Below are positions 33,078 through 45,450 of a stretch of DNA of 64,000 nt, piece after piece. Numbering within the stretch: position 1 is the first letter of the stretch; the number at the start of each line of letters is the position of its first letter. Under the pieces are notes generated by a model that made no database searches, had not been told where the DNA came from, and saw only the letters and a program-made list of their open reading frames with translations. The translations under genes and the position numbers were made by a program. The DNA comes from Fomitopsis serialis (taxonomy: Eukaryota; Basidiomycota; Agaricomycetes; Polyporales; Fomitopsidaceae): assembly GCF_022376445.1 (NCBI RefSeq), contig NW_025955170.1, forward strand, positions 1 to 64,000. The letters run 5' to 3'.

Positions 33078-36000
33078 CTACCGGAGGCCCAGCAACGTCA
33101 CCGCCTCCGCAACGCGATCATCGAAGCTCTTCGTTGGGCTGCGCTGTCGGATGTTCTCCAGGGCGTCCTTGATGTCCTTGACGCTGTGGTGCGACCCAGA
33201 GAAGACGGCGTGGTGCGCATAGAAGTAGCGCGCAGTCTCATCATCTACATCCCGACGAGTTGCAGAGGCATAGGTGTTAGCAAACACGAATGAGAGGTTG
33301 AGGCCATACCAGTAGGGTCTGCCGTCGGCGGTCGCGACAAATGTATACAATCGCAATCACGATCACGACATTCTCCTCCACCGGGGATTTCATACTGACA
33401 AATTGGTCTTGACGGGTCCGTGAGCAAGTTCTTCGAGTGGGCCACCTTCAGATCCTTGAGGTCTATTGAAGTGTTCCGTGGAGAACTTGAGATTGAGGAA
33501 GTGTCCAAGCCGTCGTCCAGTTGATGACCTGAGCTAATCCCTTCGCCAAAACTGTCAAGATGCGAGCGCGGCCGCAGAGAAAAGAAAAAGTCTAGAGGCG
33601 ATGTGTAAGCAGAAAACCCAGATCTTGCATCTTCTTCTTGGACGATTAAATAGGAATCGGTCTGGTTTCCTGTTGCGTAAGCCTACAAAACGTCGACACA
33701 AGCATGTCAATACAGATCCGGAACGCGACGCTCTCCTGCGGAAGATCCATCGTAGACTGCATTGTGGGAGCGACACATACCTGGGCCGACGTCTCCGCGT
33801 TTGCGCTGACGACGTCGACGTTCATAGCGTCTTCGCTTGACGTCTCGTCCACGGCCATCTGTTATAAAACAAAAACAAAACAAAGAACCCGCAGCAAGTT
33901 ACGAAAAGACGCGATCAAAAAACGCAAGACGAAGTAGAATCCGTACACAACAGAAAGAAATAGAACGCGTGAGCAAGCAGTTACATGGCCGCCACTGCGG
34001 CGTAGCTGGGAAATATCCTTGCCGGTTGCTCTTGTCTTGCCTCATCGGTCAGCACTGTATCCGCATAGCCATGCACGCGCAAAAGTACAGACGAAGATGG
34101 AAGCGAGGACGTACGATATGATGAACACAGAAGATAGCGCAGGCGACGGAAGCGGAAGAGCGAATGCGGGAGCATTGAAAGCAAGAAGCAGCCGTGTGAG
34201 GAAGCAGGCACAACACTAGCAAGAAAACGGAAGAAGCCACTCGCCTTGGTCGCCTGCCGTAGAGTCAAACAGACTACTCGAGATGACATCTGGTACCGAC
34301 AAGCAGTTAGCGAAGCCATGATTCGTAGGGGATAGGCGAGACCTATTGGGGTTGCGGTACTGCTGGTAGCGACAGAAGCCGACGACGAGGTTGAGATGGG
34401 CCCTGTATGTGACGAATAATGTGAGTCTCAGGGTCTTGTTCTGGCCCAAGAAGCTGAACCTCCACGAACCCAGCGGAGTCGGCGTATTGGAGCCTGTGCT
34501 ATCACTAGATGAGGTGCCCTCCTCGAATGGCGCAGTGGCATGCAAATCACCGTTTGGTGCGGGGGCATCAAACGTCGAGGTCGGTGTTGATCGAGACGCC
34601 TAAAGCACGGTCAACTCTGGTGCACAATGGCTCTCAACGGAAGGAAGCAGGCTCACAACCGCTAGCTTACGCAGCCGATTCTGCTCGCGCTGCGCAATCA
34701 TTTCTCGCATCTTCCGAATCTCCTCCTCCTTCTCTTGCAAGGCAGCTGGCGTCAAGACACGTGTCGGTGTGGCACTGCCTCGCCCTGGTGGACTCTGACG
34801 TGCCACCGAAGCTCCCCCCTGTGGTCCACCACGAGATGAAGTTGGACGGATTGAGGTGTTACCATCCTGCCTTGAACTAATGGCCCCTTCCTCCTCTTCC
34901 TCCTCCTCGCTGTCGCTTAGGTCGATCACGCAACGGCGCATATTACTCAGCCCCGAGAAGGTACCAGTATTGCGCCTGGAAGAGGATTGGTGATAAGGAT
35001 TGCTGTTGGAACCATTACCATGATTCGGTCGCGGCCGCGAGGCGTGTGGCTGTGTGTCTTCATCGAAGTCGGCGGCTACGGGTCTCTTCGTACCTCTCCG
35101 CGCCGGTGGCGCCAACCGACCACGTTCAGGGGCCGGCATGGCCAGATCGAAGGAGAGACCTGGGACTGTTTCCGTTTCACTGGGACTGGTGTTCACCGGC
35201 GACCGCTCACCGGAAGACGACGCGATAGACTGGGGCGACAGATTCGCAGTGGACGGGACCGAGGCGGCGGCAGACCCTGGCCTAGTGGTGGAGACGGGCG
35301 AGGTTGTGGCGGTTGTAGGAGTTTGGACGAGACTGGTGGACGGCGACGTATGCACACTGGATGCTATCCGAGTGTCGATGGACAGCCCTGGGATGACCTC
35401 GTCGACGTCCATCGCGTCCGTGGTGGTGCCGAGACTGGGGGTCGAGGACAAGCGAGTAGGAGCCTTGCCCTTACCGGTATCCTTCTCGGGTACAGGGTCG
35501 ATGCTCTTGAGGAAATCGTCTACAGTATTCGCCGGTAGCGCATCCGCCATCTCTACATCCTTTAACTCCTTCGCTACGTCGATGGGATTGACAACCGAAG
35601 TACTCGTCGACGGTGCGGCTTGTTTCTTACGAGAAGCAATAGCGGCTTTGCGAGCCAGGAGCTCCTGTCTTCGCTGCTGTTCCATGTCGAAGAGATTTGG
35701 CCCTGCAGACGAGGAACCGGGAATACCGGGAACGAAGGCAGCAGCAGTAGCGGATAAGGCAGTCTGGCTACTGGAGGCTTGCCCGTTGGTTTGAGGGTCT
35801 GCGATGGCACTCAGCTACGTAGCAGCGGAACCAGATGACGCGCAGACGTACTTGCGTGACCATTTGCCGGATGCAGCGACGTAGAATCCAACCGACCAAT
35901 ATTGGTTGTGGGCGTGGCGTTGAGATCGGTCGGTGCAGGTGGGTAAGGTGGAATGCCCGTAACATCGAAGTTGGGTGGTAGACGAAGGTTGAGCTCTGTG

Positions 36001-36804
36001 AAGACGTAGAACATTATCTCTCGGCTGACACCACAGCTGACGAGGTATTCAGGACCAACTCCCCAGCCCAGAAGGTCTAGCACGATATCCTTGGCAGTGT
36101 CGTACTGGGCTTGTGTCACTGGGCCGTACACGACAGGTCAACGTCAACGCAAAGAATGTCATGCATGGGGACGAACTTTCTAGGCCAGGTCTGACGTGAG
36201 TTTCATCAAGCAGATATGGAAGAGGCGGGGGAGGTGGCGGCATCAACTGAGAAGGACTCTGTGTAGACACGGCGCTACTTGTCGACCCCGTCGAAGAGGC
36301 CAGTGTCGTCTTGATCGGCGATGCTTTGGCTAGCGCTGGCGTCGGAGGCTTGCCGACTTCTCTTGGGGCAGGCGTAGGTTTCGCTTTTTGCGCGACTTTG
36401 GGCTGAGGGAGATGAGAGGCAGGTGTCGACTCGGAGTCGCTGATCTCGCCTTCTTCTCGACCTTGGCTATCATCTTCCTTGGGTTCCGGCGTTGCAGGCT
36501 TTGCGGGTGGCGCCAGATTCGGTACGGACGAGGCGGTAGAAAACGCACCAGATGGCTCCTCTTGCCCGTAATCAAGCTGGATAGAGGAGTCTGCTGAGAT
36601 GACATGCACAGCCTGAGGACGATGAGGGATGCCAGCGGGTTCTGAACCAGATCCAAGCTTTCGTCGTCTAGACTTGAGAGTGAGAAGAGCAGCTTCACGC
36701 AGAGATGCCGTAGGATCAGCCGCGGACACCGATGGACCTGATCCTGGCTCATTGGATATACCAAAAGGCTGCTGCGCGAGAGTAGGAGCAGGCATGACAG
36801 TCAT
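33078..36804 (-). CDS. ZFC3H1/Red1-type zinc-finger protein (zf-C3H1 domain)
   Basis: Minus strand, ATG 36804 (MTVMPAPTLAQQPFGI) to TAG 33078; about nine exons, roughly 850-900 residues, mostly disordered. Landmarks: ASLREAALLTLKSRRRKLG near the N-terminus; an acidic EEGEISDSES motif; the conserved block MTQAQYDTAKDIVLDLLGWG and FYVFTELNLRLP; a Gln/Arg coiled coil (EKEEEIRKMREMIAQREQNR); the YTSPLDFFFSLRPRSH element; and near the C-terminus a Cx9Cx4Cx3H finger, CQYEIPGGGECRDRDCDCIH, of the zf-C3H1 type. In human ZFC3H1 and fission-yeast Red1 this finger occurs in scaffold proteins that send nuclear RNAs to the exosome (PAXT/MTREC), so a role in nuclear RNA surveillance is likely. All joins use GT-AG sites; no frame break was needed. 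Confidence 0.82.
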
Positions 36805-37233
36805 TACAGCTACACAAGGGGAATCGCCAGGGTGATGGTGGGGGAGGGGGATCAAGAACGATGGTGCAGAGGAGGTTGGTCTACTTGAGGGAGAAGTCGC
36901 GTGTTCCTCACGCACGGACCATCTATATAACCATTCCTAATCCGGCTCATCTCCTCCTAGCTTCGCTCCCAAGTCAAAGCGTCCTCACACATTCGCCCAT
37001 CTAGATCCGTACATTGATTATCTTGTATCAAAGCGTATCAAAGCGTACAGGGGCACCGCGCTACATGTTACATCTCTGCCGCATACGATATAGTATATTT
37101 CTCGCTAATACTGTTCTGCCGGCATCCTCCTGTCGTAGCTCACCATCAAGATTCAAGCTCAGGCCATTAGTGTATTCAACCCATCCTGCTCATGCATCGT
37201 CGCCGCGAATGACGAGTGGGAGAACACCTTGAA
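36805..37233. other. Short intergenic
   Basis: Upstream region of the zf-C3H1 gene and 3' flank of the histidine phosphatase gene, both on the minus strand. No feature recognised. Confidence 0.6.
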
Positions 37234-38512
37234 TCAAATGTAAGCTGCACTCGTTTCAATCGGAATCGAAGTCACGGAAATACCTCCAGTTGGCAGGGAA
37301 TACGAAGGGCGTCCCACAGCTGCCAAGATTCCGTTGATGATACCGCCGTGAGCAGTGATAGAAATGTCTGAGTAATACCCTGCCTGAGCTCACAAAAACT
37401 AGCAGAGAGGCCTTCACTGCGAGCCAGTGAGCAAGTGAGGCACGTACAGGTCTCCTCAGTATCGTCAAATATCCTGTCTAGAACCGACTGCGCCCTTCCC
37501 TTGATGTGATCCTTGGTCTCTCGAACATCCGCTTGCCAGACGGCGTCTTCCTCAGTGAATTCAAGTTCGAAACCGTACGTGGGTGGTGGGAAGTTGCGCT
37601 CGATTAAAGAACGACTGTCGCGCATGTCGCAGGTATGTACACCGTGCTCTTCACGCAGATTCTTTCCGACACGCCAGTATCAGAAAACCTGGTTCACGCG
37701 CCGTCAAGAAACGTACCTCGAGAATCATGACCTTCCGCATAACTTGAGGGAAGCTTTCGTCGCTTGCGAACGTAATTTGCCAAGTGCTCAGGGCCCTATG
37801 CAACGGACTTGCAAAGCAACGCTGCGGGGTAGGCATGCCGTTCGGGATCTCCTTCAGCCAAGCTGTACGCGCTGTTTCGGCTTGCTGAACACCCAGAGCT
37901 GTGAGGAGGGGATCTGGTCCCCACGTCATCTCCGAGTCACCATAGAGCTTCGAATAATAGCTGTGGAACGTTAACGTTCAGCGCCGCGAAATTGGGTTGT
38001 GCTTGAAAGCGTGAAACTCAACTCGTCCCAAGCCTGAATATTGCTGTTCAGCTCAGACAATTATGCAATGAACTCATATGACGCCTCACTTGAGTACCAT
38101 ACTTGGCCTCGGCGACATTGTCTGTCGGCAACCGCGAGTCAACAGGTATGGTCGTAACAGCCAAAAGGACTCACGCCATCCTTGCCCATGCCTCCCGAGG
38201 AAAAATACCTTGTAAGTCGTGCCTGAAGATGCATTGTCGTTTAATTCCGCGATGCGAGACTTGAACTTCGACCAGCATTCTGGAGAGTCATCTTCAAGAC
38301 CAAAGCGGGGTGGTAGCTATAAAGAGATTTCAGTGAAGGAAGATGGCGAGGTGGGCATAGCACTAACAGCGCCGATCGTCGCTGGTATGGCATGAACTTG
38401 GTGGTCTTGTATGAAGAACCCGCTCACAATCTGGGAGCTCACCGTCAAACCTTGTATATGATGACACAGTCTAAGAGAGAAGGATACCCACTGAGAATTT
38501 ACGACTCGACAT
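37234..38512 (-). CDS. Histidine phosphatase (phosphoglycerate-mutase-like, PMU1 type)
   Basis: Minus strand, ATG 38512 (MSSRKFS) to TGA 37234; about eight exons and some 330 residues. The catalytic RHG motif is intact (KVFFLGRHGQGWHNVAEAKYG, with intron between W and H). Other family blocks are WDDYYSKLYGDSEMTWGPDP, FASPLHRALSTW with the second active-site Arg, REEHGVHTCDMRDSRSLI, and the second catalytic His in ISITAHGGIINGILAAVGRP. This is the fungal branch-2-like histidine phosphatase group that includes yeast PMU1. Such proteins hydrolyse small phosphoesters, but the substrate here cannot be told. The first intron runs from GTGGGT after codon 7 to CTCCCAG. Assignment is firm, exon borders good. 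Confidence 0.88.
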
Positions 38513-39308
38513 GATGTTAACTCTCGGCCAGCCACAGATTGCGGGTTGTTTTATGGTCTGCAACGGAGACTAGGGTTGTACATACCTCAGGCCTCAGGTG
38601 GCAACTGAAGAAACCGTGACTGCACCAGCAAAAACAACCAAATACGGATCTAGAATGCGCCAGTCCAGTGAAGGTCGCTAGTCAGGTCAGATGGTGACCG
38701 TGTGCGAAGTCACAACGGTCGATGTGCACTCTAGAGGCCGAGGAACGTGCGCACATTGCAGGCGTTGGTGAGACAGATTCGGCCGGTGGCAAGCCGTATG
38801 AAAGCTGTTATAGAAACGATAGACCGCTCGCACGGCGCGGGGGTGTGTGGAGCGGGGTTTTGGCTGGCGAGATGCTCAGACAAGGATATCCTGAGGCACG
38901 AAGGTTGAAGGAATTAATGTCCTCTGCCTTGGGAGACTAGGCGAGATGGCCGACGGTTGGCGAAGTCACGCACTGGCTACAGCCCCCCGAGTTCGAGTTG
39001 TCTTTCTATTGACTCGGATTATATCATGATTGTGAACCCGTCTTCTACTCTTTGCTCTACACTTGATACTTACCCCGGCGCGCCGCCCATTGACGAGCGG
39101 AGCCTGAGGCAGGCTCGGACAACTTCTTGAAGTTGTTTATGCTCATGGTCTTGCAATTGTGCAATTGTGCTGTACTGCACTCTGCTACGACGTGTGCCCT
39201 CTAGCTACTTGCAACTGCCAGTGATAGTATTCCACTGAACAGGCTTGGGCCAAGTGGGCACACATGCTGAGCGCGATGCGCCTACATCGGAGTAGCGGCA
39301 TTTACTGT
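38513..39308. other. Intergenic
   Basis: Between the phosphatase start and the end of duplicated block B. A plus-strand frame at 38722-38940 (72 codons) has no recognised family. No repeats or RNA genes seen. Confidence 0.5.
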
Positions 39309-42003
39309 CGTCAGGATCCTCGGGAGTAACTCGCAAACTACTATTGACTACCCTGGCTTTCATCATGTGAGGTAAAGTAGCTACAAAAAGAGACTTCGAT
39401 GTTAGGGCTCGATGTACAGGACATTGCAGAATCGTACACTACTGCATGTAATCAGGCAAGTCAAGTTACATGAAATCTTGCTATACCAATCCCTCCTTAT
39501 CTCCGTCGGCCGCCAAGAACTGGCCGCCAAACACATCGAGCAAATCATCCTCCCAGTGATAGTCATCTATGGTTGTGGCGTTTCGTTGATAGTCGATGGT
39601 GCCATCCCAATCCACGTCGCGCACGACTTCATTCAACAGATCGATCTCCTCCCTATCAACATTGACAGGGTGGACGATGCGCAGTTGTTCAATCTCGCCG
39701 CCACACTCGTACCGGTCCATGAAACAATCGAGAAGGTCATCAACGAGTCTCGCATCGTCTTCGACAGGAATCCCTGGGATGAAGTCATCATAGCCGTGAT
39801 CGCTGAAGAAACATTCCATCAATGTGAGGCTGCGGAGTTGTGGGAGGACGTAATGATAGAAATGGCCCTCGCCGGTTTCCTTCCGCTCTCCAAGGCGTCG
39901 CTCGAGTAGCACCTCCGAGAGCCAGTTGCACGACGCGGAGTTGATGACAAAAAGCTCTGTGACCTTGTCTGTCGAATGGAGAAGGGTGCGCCATGCGGCC
40001 AGCGGAAACCAGCGGGCTGTGATGAAGAGGTTGCGGATGTCGCGGATAGGGAAGAGTCGGCAGATATCCATAATCACGGTGCCAACATCAACCATCCGAT
40101 CGGAGCGTAGCTCGAAGTCAGGAGTGTACTTGTCGAGCACGGTTCCAGCACCCCGCATCGCGTGATGGTCAATTTCTTTTTGATATGCTTTCAAGGTGGA
40201 CGCATTTTGACAAATGGCCGGAGAAGTTAGCATGGGGAGTCAAGAGAGTCCCCAAGCTAGCCATCTTGGTCGCCACAGCAGTGAGGAGTGCAGCACCAAG
40301 TGGCATTGAGTCCCCTTGTAATTGCAGAGAAAGGCGCGACAGCGAAGGGGTCTCCAAATACTTGAGGAGGCAGGCGCAATTGGATGGAGTTTCCCGGACA
40401 CGTAGATGTCGTAGATATGGCAAAGACGCTCGGGTCGAAGCCTTCGGGACCACTGTTCGGTCGACCGGTGCAGTTAGCGATGTCTCCATAACAAACTCCT
40501 CGAGAAGGCTCATCTGGGAGAGGACATCGAGCATAGTCTGCACGTCGACAAGTGATGTGTATCGTTGTTGTACGGAGGTGATGGTCAAGTGAGTCAAATG
40601 CGTCAGTTGCGGCAACAGAAATTGGTTCCATTGCAAACAAAGATCGTGCAGCTCAAGGCGCCGGAGACGGTGGGCCCCAGCACGGTGCAGTAGTGGGTGG
40701 ATATAGTCGTGCTCGGCGGAGGACACGTGTTCGGTATATTCGCACCGGATGGTCAACGATTCGAGAAGCGGAACCGGTCCGTCCAGCAATTGCAACGTCC
40801 TGTTCATGAACGGGTGTTTGACAGTGACGGACAAGGAGCGCATATGGGCCAGGTGCGATAACACCAACGCCACTGTCTCCTCCGAGTCTTCGGGCAACGA
40901 GCCTCGCAAGAGTTCAAGCATCGATATGCCTGTCACCGGGGAAGTCATGGTCACGTACAGGGGTGCCTTCTTGGACCGTGCCAGTACCTCCGCCGTCCAC
41001 TCGCGCCGCATCACCGTCAAGTTGCACCAGAGGGCAGGGCAGTTCAGTGCCACGGAGCGCCAGTGCTTGCAGACATGGGACACGCATATCCAGTCATAGG
41101 GTGTCTCAGTCGACCACATGCTGTAATATGCATCACTGCCGTCGACGGCAGCCGTATACAAAAAGACCTCGGAGAGGATTTCCGTAGGGAGCTCAGATAT
41201 GGGTGCGAGGCAGTTCAAACGCGATTTGAGGTCGACGAGGTAGTGAAAAGCGGGTTATTTCGTCTGCAATCGCCTGGCGAGTATGTGGCGCCGCCGAGGC
41301 TGGGTTTGTACGTCAAATACCACGGGCCGGCGGGAGTCGATCTCAGCCACTCACGCCACCACTGCCACTGGCATTTGCGCAAATGATAAAAGCCGCGCGC
41401 TATGTACTTGCCACGGAACCTGAAGGTACCCTGTGCCGGGCGATGTACTAGTACGGTCCCCAGATTCAATACGATGCGTTAAGTTGCCCTCGATATATCG
41501 TTCCAGCTACTACATTTTGTATGCACTTTACCAGTACCGGTCGCAATACTCGCCATGGTAAGTACTCAGCAACAACCGCGCGCAAGCAATAATTTGCCAC
41601 ATCGCGCAAACCGGATTTTGAATGTGATTACCAGAAACATCGTAAGACGGAGCTGATGTTGAGTCGTTGACCCCACGAGCAGCAACTCGCAGTGAGTCTA
41701 GAGACCTAGATCGACATGTTATTTTCGGAGGGATACGACTCGAGCGACTTCAATGCGGACAACCGTGCGTCTCGGAACATTCCAACCGCGCCCGTCTGTC
41801 CGGTGGTGTGATCCAAGCAGCGGGCATCCCGAGGTCCCAACGAGTCGATGCGTGCAGTTGCGACACTCGAGTCTAAGCGGGATGAACGGGTGGAGTCGAC
41901 AGGAACCAGGCATGCCGCTGTCTCCCCGCATCCCAGGAACCAACAGGAACTTGATCGCACTGGAGCCCGACGGCCCCGAGAGAAGCTTGGAGAGGGAGGC
42001 GTT
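39309..42003 (-). repeat. Duplicated block B, inverted and internally deleted copy of 9285-14762
   Basis: Read on the minus strand it follows block A from the upstream region (42003 down to 41313, matching about 9285-10103), jumps at 41313/41312 directly to the sequence at 12769 inside F-box gene 2, and continues to GAGGATCCTGACG (39309). It also lacks the roughly 120 bases found near 9555-9675 in block A. Confidence 0.85.
39481..41312 (-). pseudogene. Broken F-box gene (copy of F-box protein 2)
   Basis: Minus strand; clearly homologous to the gene at 12751-14610 over its whole length (for example LAPISELPTEILSEVFLYTA, SCNWLSEVLLERRLGERKE and INVDREEIDL-type C-terminal sequence ending EGLV). 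Three lesions are visible. First, the native start is missing: the copy begins at the codon for Arg in CRTNPAS, and the codon before it is TGA. Second, two bases are absent near 41245 (TTTTCACTACC against TTTTCGAACTACC). Third, one base is inserted near 40194 (CACCTTG against CACTTG). No upstream ATG enters the frame. Even if the two indels were sequence errors, the lost start and N-terminus remain, so a pseudogene is the best call. Confidence 0.82.
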
Positions 42004-43517
42004 AGACCCCGACATCTGTTATACGTCGCCCAGTGACGCACGATCCGGGTTAGCCCTCCCCTCCGTAAAAGAGGTCTTCTTCAGGGTCTGCCCAGGGTCT
42101 GCCTAGGGAAGACTAGCTCCGGGTCTCAGTCTCGACCTCTAAGGTATGATGTGGGCAGCAAAAGCGAGCTTACATGCGGCGTCTACATTCTGTAGCGTCT
42201 GTGGCACTGGAATTCCGGACACCTGAAGGAAGAACGCGCGGTCACGTAAGTGGCTATAACATATCGTTAAAGGTGCACGAGCACGACATGCACTTACGGA
42301 AGGGCCTTCCCGCGAGCAGGCCGGATACGTCCGCACCGGACGTTGAGCGCACCACAGCTCAGCGCCGTGCGCACGCTGAGCGTAAGTACTTAGACTATCA
42401 GACAAATGTGCGGTGCGGTCCCTGCCGCATGACGTCGGGGGGACGCCCGGAGTATCAGAAGGCTCCGAGGCTCCATTCGCTGCGAGTCACTGGGTGGTGA
42501 GTACCTGGTGAGTACGCCACGGCTATGGGAACCGAACGTGATTGGGTGGCTCACTGGGGTACTGTCTGAGTCGTAACATTCCAGTCGCATGCGCTGGTTC
42601 GCCGGCGACGCATCGCAGCTAGTTCCTAGACACCATAACGCACGAGCGGAATCTCCATGGCGGGGATTGATAGTGCACTAGTACATCCAGGGTCAGTCAA
42701 TCCCGGCGGACCGTCATACAAGACACACATATGTATGTAGTACCACGCGCCATGCAAGTGGATCCCTGGCTGATACAATTCAGTAATTAGCCCTTCGGGA
42801 AACGCGACACGGCCGACCACCCCCTACTTCTATCTCGACTCCACCCTGCACCTCGACACCCGGACCGAAGGACAATTCGAGGGTGCGATGCGAGCGAACG
42901 ACTTCAAGCTCAAAATTGAGTACTGAGCGGGCTGAGCGCGCCGATTCTCGGAACCCTGGACACAGGACGATACGGGTGCGGTGCGGGGCCAGCGCGGCTC
43001 CCAAGCTCAGTGCTCACACAGTGGTCCTCAGGAACACCAAAACTAGCAGAGAATTCGCGATGCCGTAGAGCGGTTGAGTTTACAAAAAAGGGGAAACTCA
43101 CCATGACTGTTATGTATCAATGCAGGGAAAGCAGACCTGTGAAAACGTCAATGCGTCCGTGTGTACATTCAAGTTGCAGAACGGTGCTGGCTGTCGCAGC
43201 TGCAGGACTTTCCCAGTTTACAATCGAACGGCAGGTTATCAAATAACGCATGCGAAGGGCCCAACAGCATCAGGCCTGAATGCAATATTATACGCATGCC
43301 TAATCATACCACTAGAAAGCATCCTGGACCACCTATGCGACGCTTGCGGTTCGCGAAGCACCGCAAGTCCCAGGCTAGGCATATACCGCCAATGTGCGGC
43401 CAGCACATGAGATCTTGTCAACCGCAATCAGCGACAAGTATTTCCAGCGAGACTTCATCCACGCACCTCTAAGAACGCAGCGCACATCCTCACCAGCCCA
43501 ACCCCCCCGGGCAGAGC
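42004..43517. other. Intergenic with MITE-like copy 1
   Basis: Apart from the repeat at 42053-42117 I see nothing supportable. The small frames on both strands have no family signature. Confidence 0.5.
42053..42117 (-). repeat. MITE-like element, copy 1
   Basis: On the minus strand: CTAGTCTTCCCTAGGCAGAC, then GAAGAAGACCTCTTTTACGG. It matches the element at 48872-48940 but has an internal 11-base tandem duplication (GGGCAGACCCT). It lies about 50 bases beyond the outer end of block B. Confidence 0.65.
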
Positions 43518-44078
43518 CTACCACAGCCCCTTCCTCTTCTTCCTCGCCTCCTCGAAATACGACCGCTTGACACCCCACTTGCTCCGCGCGGCCTCGTGCA
43601 GCTCGTCCCGGTGCCCGACGATCTTCTTCCGGTCGCGCATCTTCGTCGGCGCCATGATCGCGACGAAGTTCGTGCTGCAGTTGAACATCTTCGCGAGCCG
43701 CGCGCGGGAGTAGCGCTCCGGGGCCTGCGCGCGCAGCGCACGCATTTTCGCGATGTCCTCTGCGCTCATCCGCGGGTGCGCCGCCTCCGCCTCCGCCCGG
43801 ACGAGCGGCGGGAGCGGCCTGTCTGCGGGTGCGGTGGGATTGTGGAGGAGCGGGGAGGCGGGCTGCGTGGTGTAGGACCACGGTGACGGGGCGGTCGGCG
43901 GGGGACGGTGGATGAAGGTCAGGTCGTCCTCGAGTTTTGTGTACGTCGCATTCGGGTTGTTTACGAGCGGGTCGGGGGCGCGGTAGGGCGGCCGCTCGGG
44001 GATGCGCGTCGCATACGTGCGCACCGGGCTACATGAGCATGAGGAGGGCAGCCGGAGTCTGCGAGCGAAGACAGACAT
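43518..44078 (-). CDS. Mitochondrial large-subunit ribosomal protein, MRP-L20 family
   Basis: Single-exon gene of 186 residues on the minus strand, ATG 44078 to TAG 43518. The N-terminus MSVFARRLRLPSSCSCSPVR is basic and Ser-rich, as expected of a mitochondrial presequence. The body carries the MRP-L20 family block MSAEDIAKMRALRAQAPERY, SRARLAKMFNCSTNFVAIMA, PTKMRDRKKIVGHRDELHEA and a basic C-terminus (EEARKKRKGLW). Yeast Mrpl20 is a fungal mitoribosome protein of the large subunit. An in-frame Met upstream (about 44141) would give a longer N-terminus; the inner Met is preferred because it starts a clean presequence. Confidence 0.88.
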   Translation of the reverse strand: MSVFARRLRLPSSCSCSPVRTYATRIPERPPYRAPDPLVNNPNATYTKLEDDLTFIHRPPPTAPSPWSYTTQPASPLLHNPTAPADRPLPPLVRAEAEAAHPRMSAEDIAKMRALRAQAPERYSRARLAKMFNCSTNFVAIMAPTKMRDRKKIVGHRDELHEAARSKWGVKRSYFEEARKKRKGLW

Positions 44079-45340
44079 GGCGGGTTGCAGAACTTGTCCG
44101 GTGGCGGCTTGTGGCGGCCCACTGCCAGTGACCGCGCCCATCGCCTCCAAAACAGGAAGGTCTCCGGGGTGTCCGGCGGGACTTCCCGGTCGCTCGGCGG
44201 ACACTCTGGCTTCTCCCGTGTTCCGCTACGCCTGGACCCGCGATGCTCTGCGATGCTTCGTCGACGTCGGCGGGGGCAGTTGGGCCAGCTTGCCCAGGCC
44301 CTCTCATGTCCCGACGAGTCTATCACCTCCTCCTTCGCCGCAAGGGCTTCCACGCACACCGTGCTTGGTGTCTAATCTCGCGCGCGCAGCTGGCGAAAGG
44401 TCGGTAGATCCCCGTGTCACCAGCCAAGTCGAGGCTGCACTCGCCTCCGACGGGGATCCACCCACGCGCGCAACGTCTATCGGGGTGCACTTCGTGGAGG
44501 CGGCAAAGCCTAGACAGACCTACGGCCGACTCTGCTTATTGGCTCGCCGTGCGTCCGTGCGCCTGTACGGCACCATTCAGTCTGTCCTGATAGGCTCTGC
44601 ATGTGTGGCCCCGACGAGGCTCTCGCTCAATGATTGCCGCCATCCTAAGTTGTCCACTCTGGGCTGTCCCCCGAAGCGGACTGGGTCTCAGCCGCATATC
44701 ATTCAACGTCAGCGACATTCCGAACACGCCTAGACGTTCACAACAGCACTCAGCCGCGCAGATTCTAGTCTGCGCTCGGCGAAATTAGCACGCTTCGCGC
44801 TGGCTCCGGAGCGCGGGTGCTCCGTTGCTGCCAGTGAGCCGCGAGCAGCGGGACGCACGATGGAGGATCAATAGAGTATCTATCTGCATCCATCCAATGG
44901 CCGCCCCTTCGAGCGGCCCAAACCCACGCTGTGGAGTGGGACATCTGCGGACCAGTCACGCCGCCCTACTATCAGGCCTCTCGCCGCTTCCGGGGGCCCG
45001 CCATGGAGCCAGCAGATGTGCGACACACCCTTGACGCAGGCGATGCAGCCCATCGGCGCCGGTCTGTGCCCCAGTCGTCGCGCACCCTGCCCTCCGAGCT
45101 GCCAGGCGACCGTATGCTGCCCCAGAAAAGGTACTAGAAAATTCACTATGACGTCGGTGTCGAGCACAACATTCCCCCCGTTTGCGGGATGGCCGGCCCT
45201 CGGGGATCCGCCTATTCTGGCCAAGCATGCCGCCTCGAGTGCGAGCCGAACAAACGGAGACAATCATCCGCAAGCGCACGCCCGCACGAGCTTCGCGCCC
45301 ATCGTGTTCCAGCTCGGGCGAAGCCGGTGTTTTCTGTACA
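44079..45340. other. Intergenic, about 1.3 kb
   Basis: Upstream of the ribosomal protein gene and of the small plus-strand gene. Open frames are shadows with mixed composition; no feature recognised. Confidence 0.5.
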
Positions 45341-45348
45341 TATATAAG
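45341..45348 (+). promoter_or_regulatory. TATA box of the small acidic-tail gene
   Basis: TATATAAG lies 110 bases before ATG 45451, within CTGTACATATATAAGTC. It is among the cleanest TATA boxes in the window. Confidence 0.6.
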
Positions 45349-45450
45349 TCACTAACGCTTGCTGACTCGGCAGTCCAGAGCATCCTTCACGTTCCTCCGT
45401 GTCCGAACCTGCCTGCCCTCGCACCTGGGCCTCACATCCCCACCACACCC

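Noticed and set aside
41215..41469. 84-codon minus-strand frame spanning the block B junction as a new chimeric protein
   Set aside because: It reads non-coding upstream DNA and then the wrong frame of the F-box gene, and it ends soon after.
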